Assembly: GCA_017307375.1 (NCBI GenBank)
Contig: JAFKFH010000027.1
Location: 1 to 64,000 of the forward strand
Direction: 5' to 3'
Length of the DNA: 64,000 nt
Source of the DNA: Alphaproteobacteria bacterium
GTDB lineage: Bacteria; Pseudomonadota; Alphaproteobacteria; Ferrovibrionales; Ferrovibrionaceae
Part shown: positions 63,450 through 64,000 of the stretch, piece after piece
Layout: each line of letters starts with the position of its first letter
How positions within the stretch are numbered: position 1 is the first letter of the stretch
Program-made: the position numbers and the translations under genes
Notes under the pieces: generated by a model
The model's database searches: none
What the model saw: the letters and a program-made list of their open reading frames with translations, nothing else
What the model was told of the DNA's origin: nothing

Positions 63450-64000
63450 GCCTGGCCGACAACATGCGCGCGGCCTTCGCCCCGGTGCGCGAGCAGATCG
63501 CGCAGGCGATGGCGCCGCTGGTGGCCCAGGTCCGGTCCAATCGGCGCCTGGCCATCGCCCTGGCGCTGATCCCCGTGATGCTCTGGGGCTATCTGGTGCT
63601 GTCGACCCAGGCCTGGGTCGACGATGCGGTCAGCCGGCTGAACCAGCGGCGCGAGGAAGTCGCCCGGCTGGAGCGCGTGGCCGGCGACGCCGCCTGGGCC
63701 CGGCGGGCGCGCGAGGCCGACGCCCGGCGCAGCGAACTGGAAAATCGCCTCTGGCGCATCGAAACCGAAGGCCTGGCGCGCGCCGAATTCCAGGAGTGGC
63801 TGTTGTCGTCGGCCCGCAAGGCCGGGATCGGCCGGCCCACCGCGACCTCGCAGCGCACCGACGGCGAAGCCACGGCGCAGGCGGGGTATCGGGCGATCAG
63901 CGTGTCGTTGTCGGGCGACTTCAGCCCCGAGTCGCTGCAGGCCCTGCTGGCGACCATTGCGAATGAAAAGCGTCTCATTATAATCAACAGCATGCGGATA
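63446..64000 (+). CDS. gspM: Type II secretion protein GspM-like (cut by window edge)
   Basis: First 185 codons; GTG start overlaps the gspL stop by 4 nt (GTGA). One membrane span (LAIALALIPVMLWGYLVL, about 34-51) after a short cytoplasmic leader, then a coiled coil (DDAVSRLNQRREEVARLER) and a domain typical of GspM. C-terminus not in the window. Assignment leans on order and topology. Confidence 0.8.
   Translation, partial: MSLADNMRAAFAPVREQIAQAMAPLVAQVRSNRRLAIALALIPVMLWGYLVLSTQAWVDDAVSRLNQRREEVARLERVAGDAAWARRAREADARRSELENRLWRIETEGLARAEFQEWLLSSARKAGIGRPTATSQRTDGEATAQAGYRAISVSLSGDFSPESLQALLATIANEKRLIIINSMRI

Overview
The window is 64 kb of GC-rich, densely coded bacterial chromosome that reads as an alphaproteobacterium, probably Rhodospirillales-like; the genus cannot be fixed from sequence reading alone. 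The evidence is a GcrA cell-cycle regulator, the order murA-DUF2948-hisG-hisD-UPF0262-phosphatase-infA-maf-rng-yacG that is typical of alphaproteobacteria, a short-form HisG, and a chemoreceptor with a C-terminal PilZ domain of the kind known from Azospirillum.

Layout. 0-6.8 kb: the 5' end of acetyl-CoA synthetase, a 57-residue exported peptide too short for ordinary gene callers, a creatininase-family hydrolase, a VWA (DUF1194) protein behind a four-PAS histidine kinase, an enoyl-CoA hydratase paralogue without its catalytic glutamates, a small lipoprotein and a DUF192 protein. 6.9-12.8 kb: half of a type II secretion system on the minus strand (gspE, gspF, then an AraC/GyrI regulator and a secreted NlpC/P60-like protein, then gspG and gspH). 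12.9-18.2 kb: hspQ, a cyclase-family hydrolase, a membrane diguanylate cyclase, and the binding protein plus one permease of an amino-acid ABC transporter. 18.2-19.6 kb: a decayed patch with the C-terminal stub of a GNAT acetyltransferase, an orphan gene and a fragment of an IS5-like transposase. 19.6-31.4 kb: a Bug-type binding protein, an Lrp regulator, RNase T2, a trans-3-hydroxyproline dehydratase-like enzyme, DUF454, MscS, a LysE exporter, a TetR regulator and an AidB-like acyl-CoA dehydrogenase sharing TGAA-N6-TTCA sites, an extended SDR and a two-component system.

31.4-36.5 kb: a hydroxyproline catabolic operon (epimerase, D-amino-acid oxidoreductase, DHDPS-like deaminase) facing a Tat-exported heparinase-family enzyme across a palindromic operator. 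36.5-37.4 kb: a DUF1778/GNAT toxin-antitoxin pair. 37.4-44.7 kb: the conserved housekeeping run listed above. 44.76 kb: tRNA-Thr(GGT). 45.2-60.1 kb: the chemoreceptor, a glutathionyl-hydroquinone reductase-like GST, DoxX, pirin, a lipoprotein, UPF0114, a Nudix hydrolase, pgi, a small divergent regulatory locus (XRE/S24 repressor against a 77-aa protein and a DUF6456 protein), gcrA, a PimC/PimD-like acyl-CoA dehydrogenase pair and an OGT-like glycosyltransferase. 60.3-64 kb: the other half of the type II secretion system (gspI-J-K-L-M, cut by the window edge).

How it fits together. The two gsp clusters lie about 47 kb apart and complement each other: ATPase, inner-membrane platform and the G and H pseudopilins in one, the minor pseudopilins I, J, K and assembly proteins L, M in the other. 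The secretin (D) and C are not in view. The NlpC/P60-like exoprotein inside the first cluster is the natural candidate for a dedicated substrate. Metabolism leans towards organic acids, acyl-CoA esters and hydroxyproline. No CRISPR array, intact prophage or intact insertion sequence was seen. Most long antisense ORFs are GC-driven shadows of real genes.
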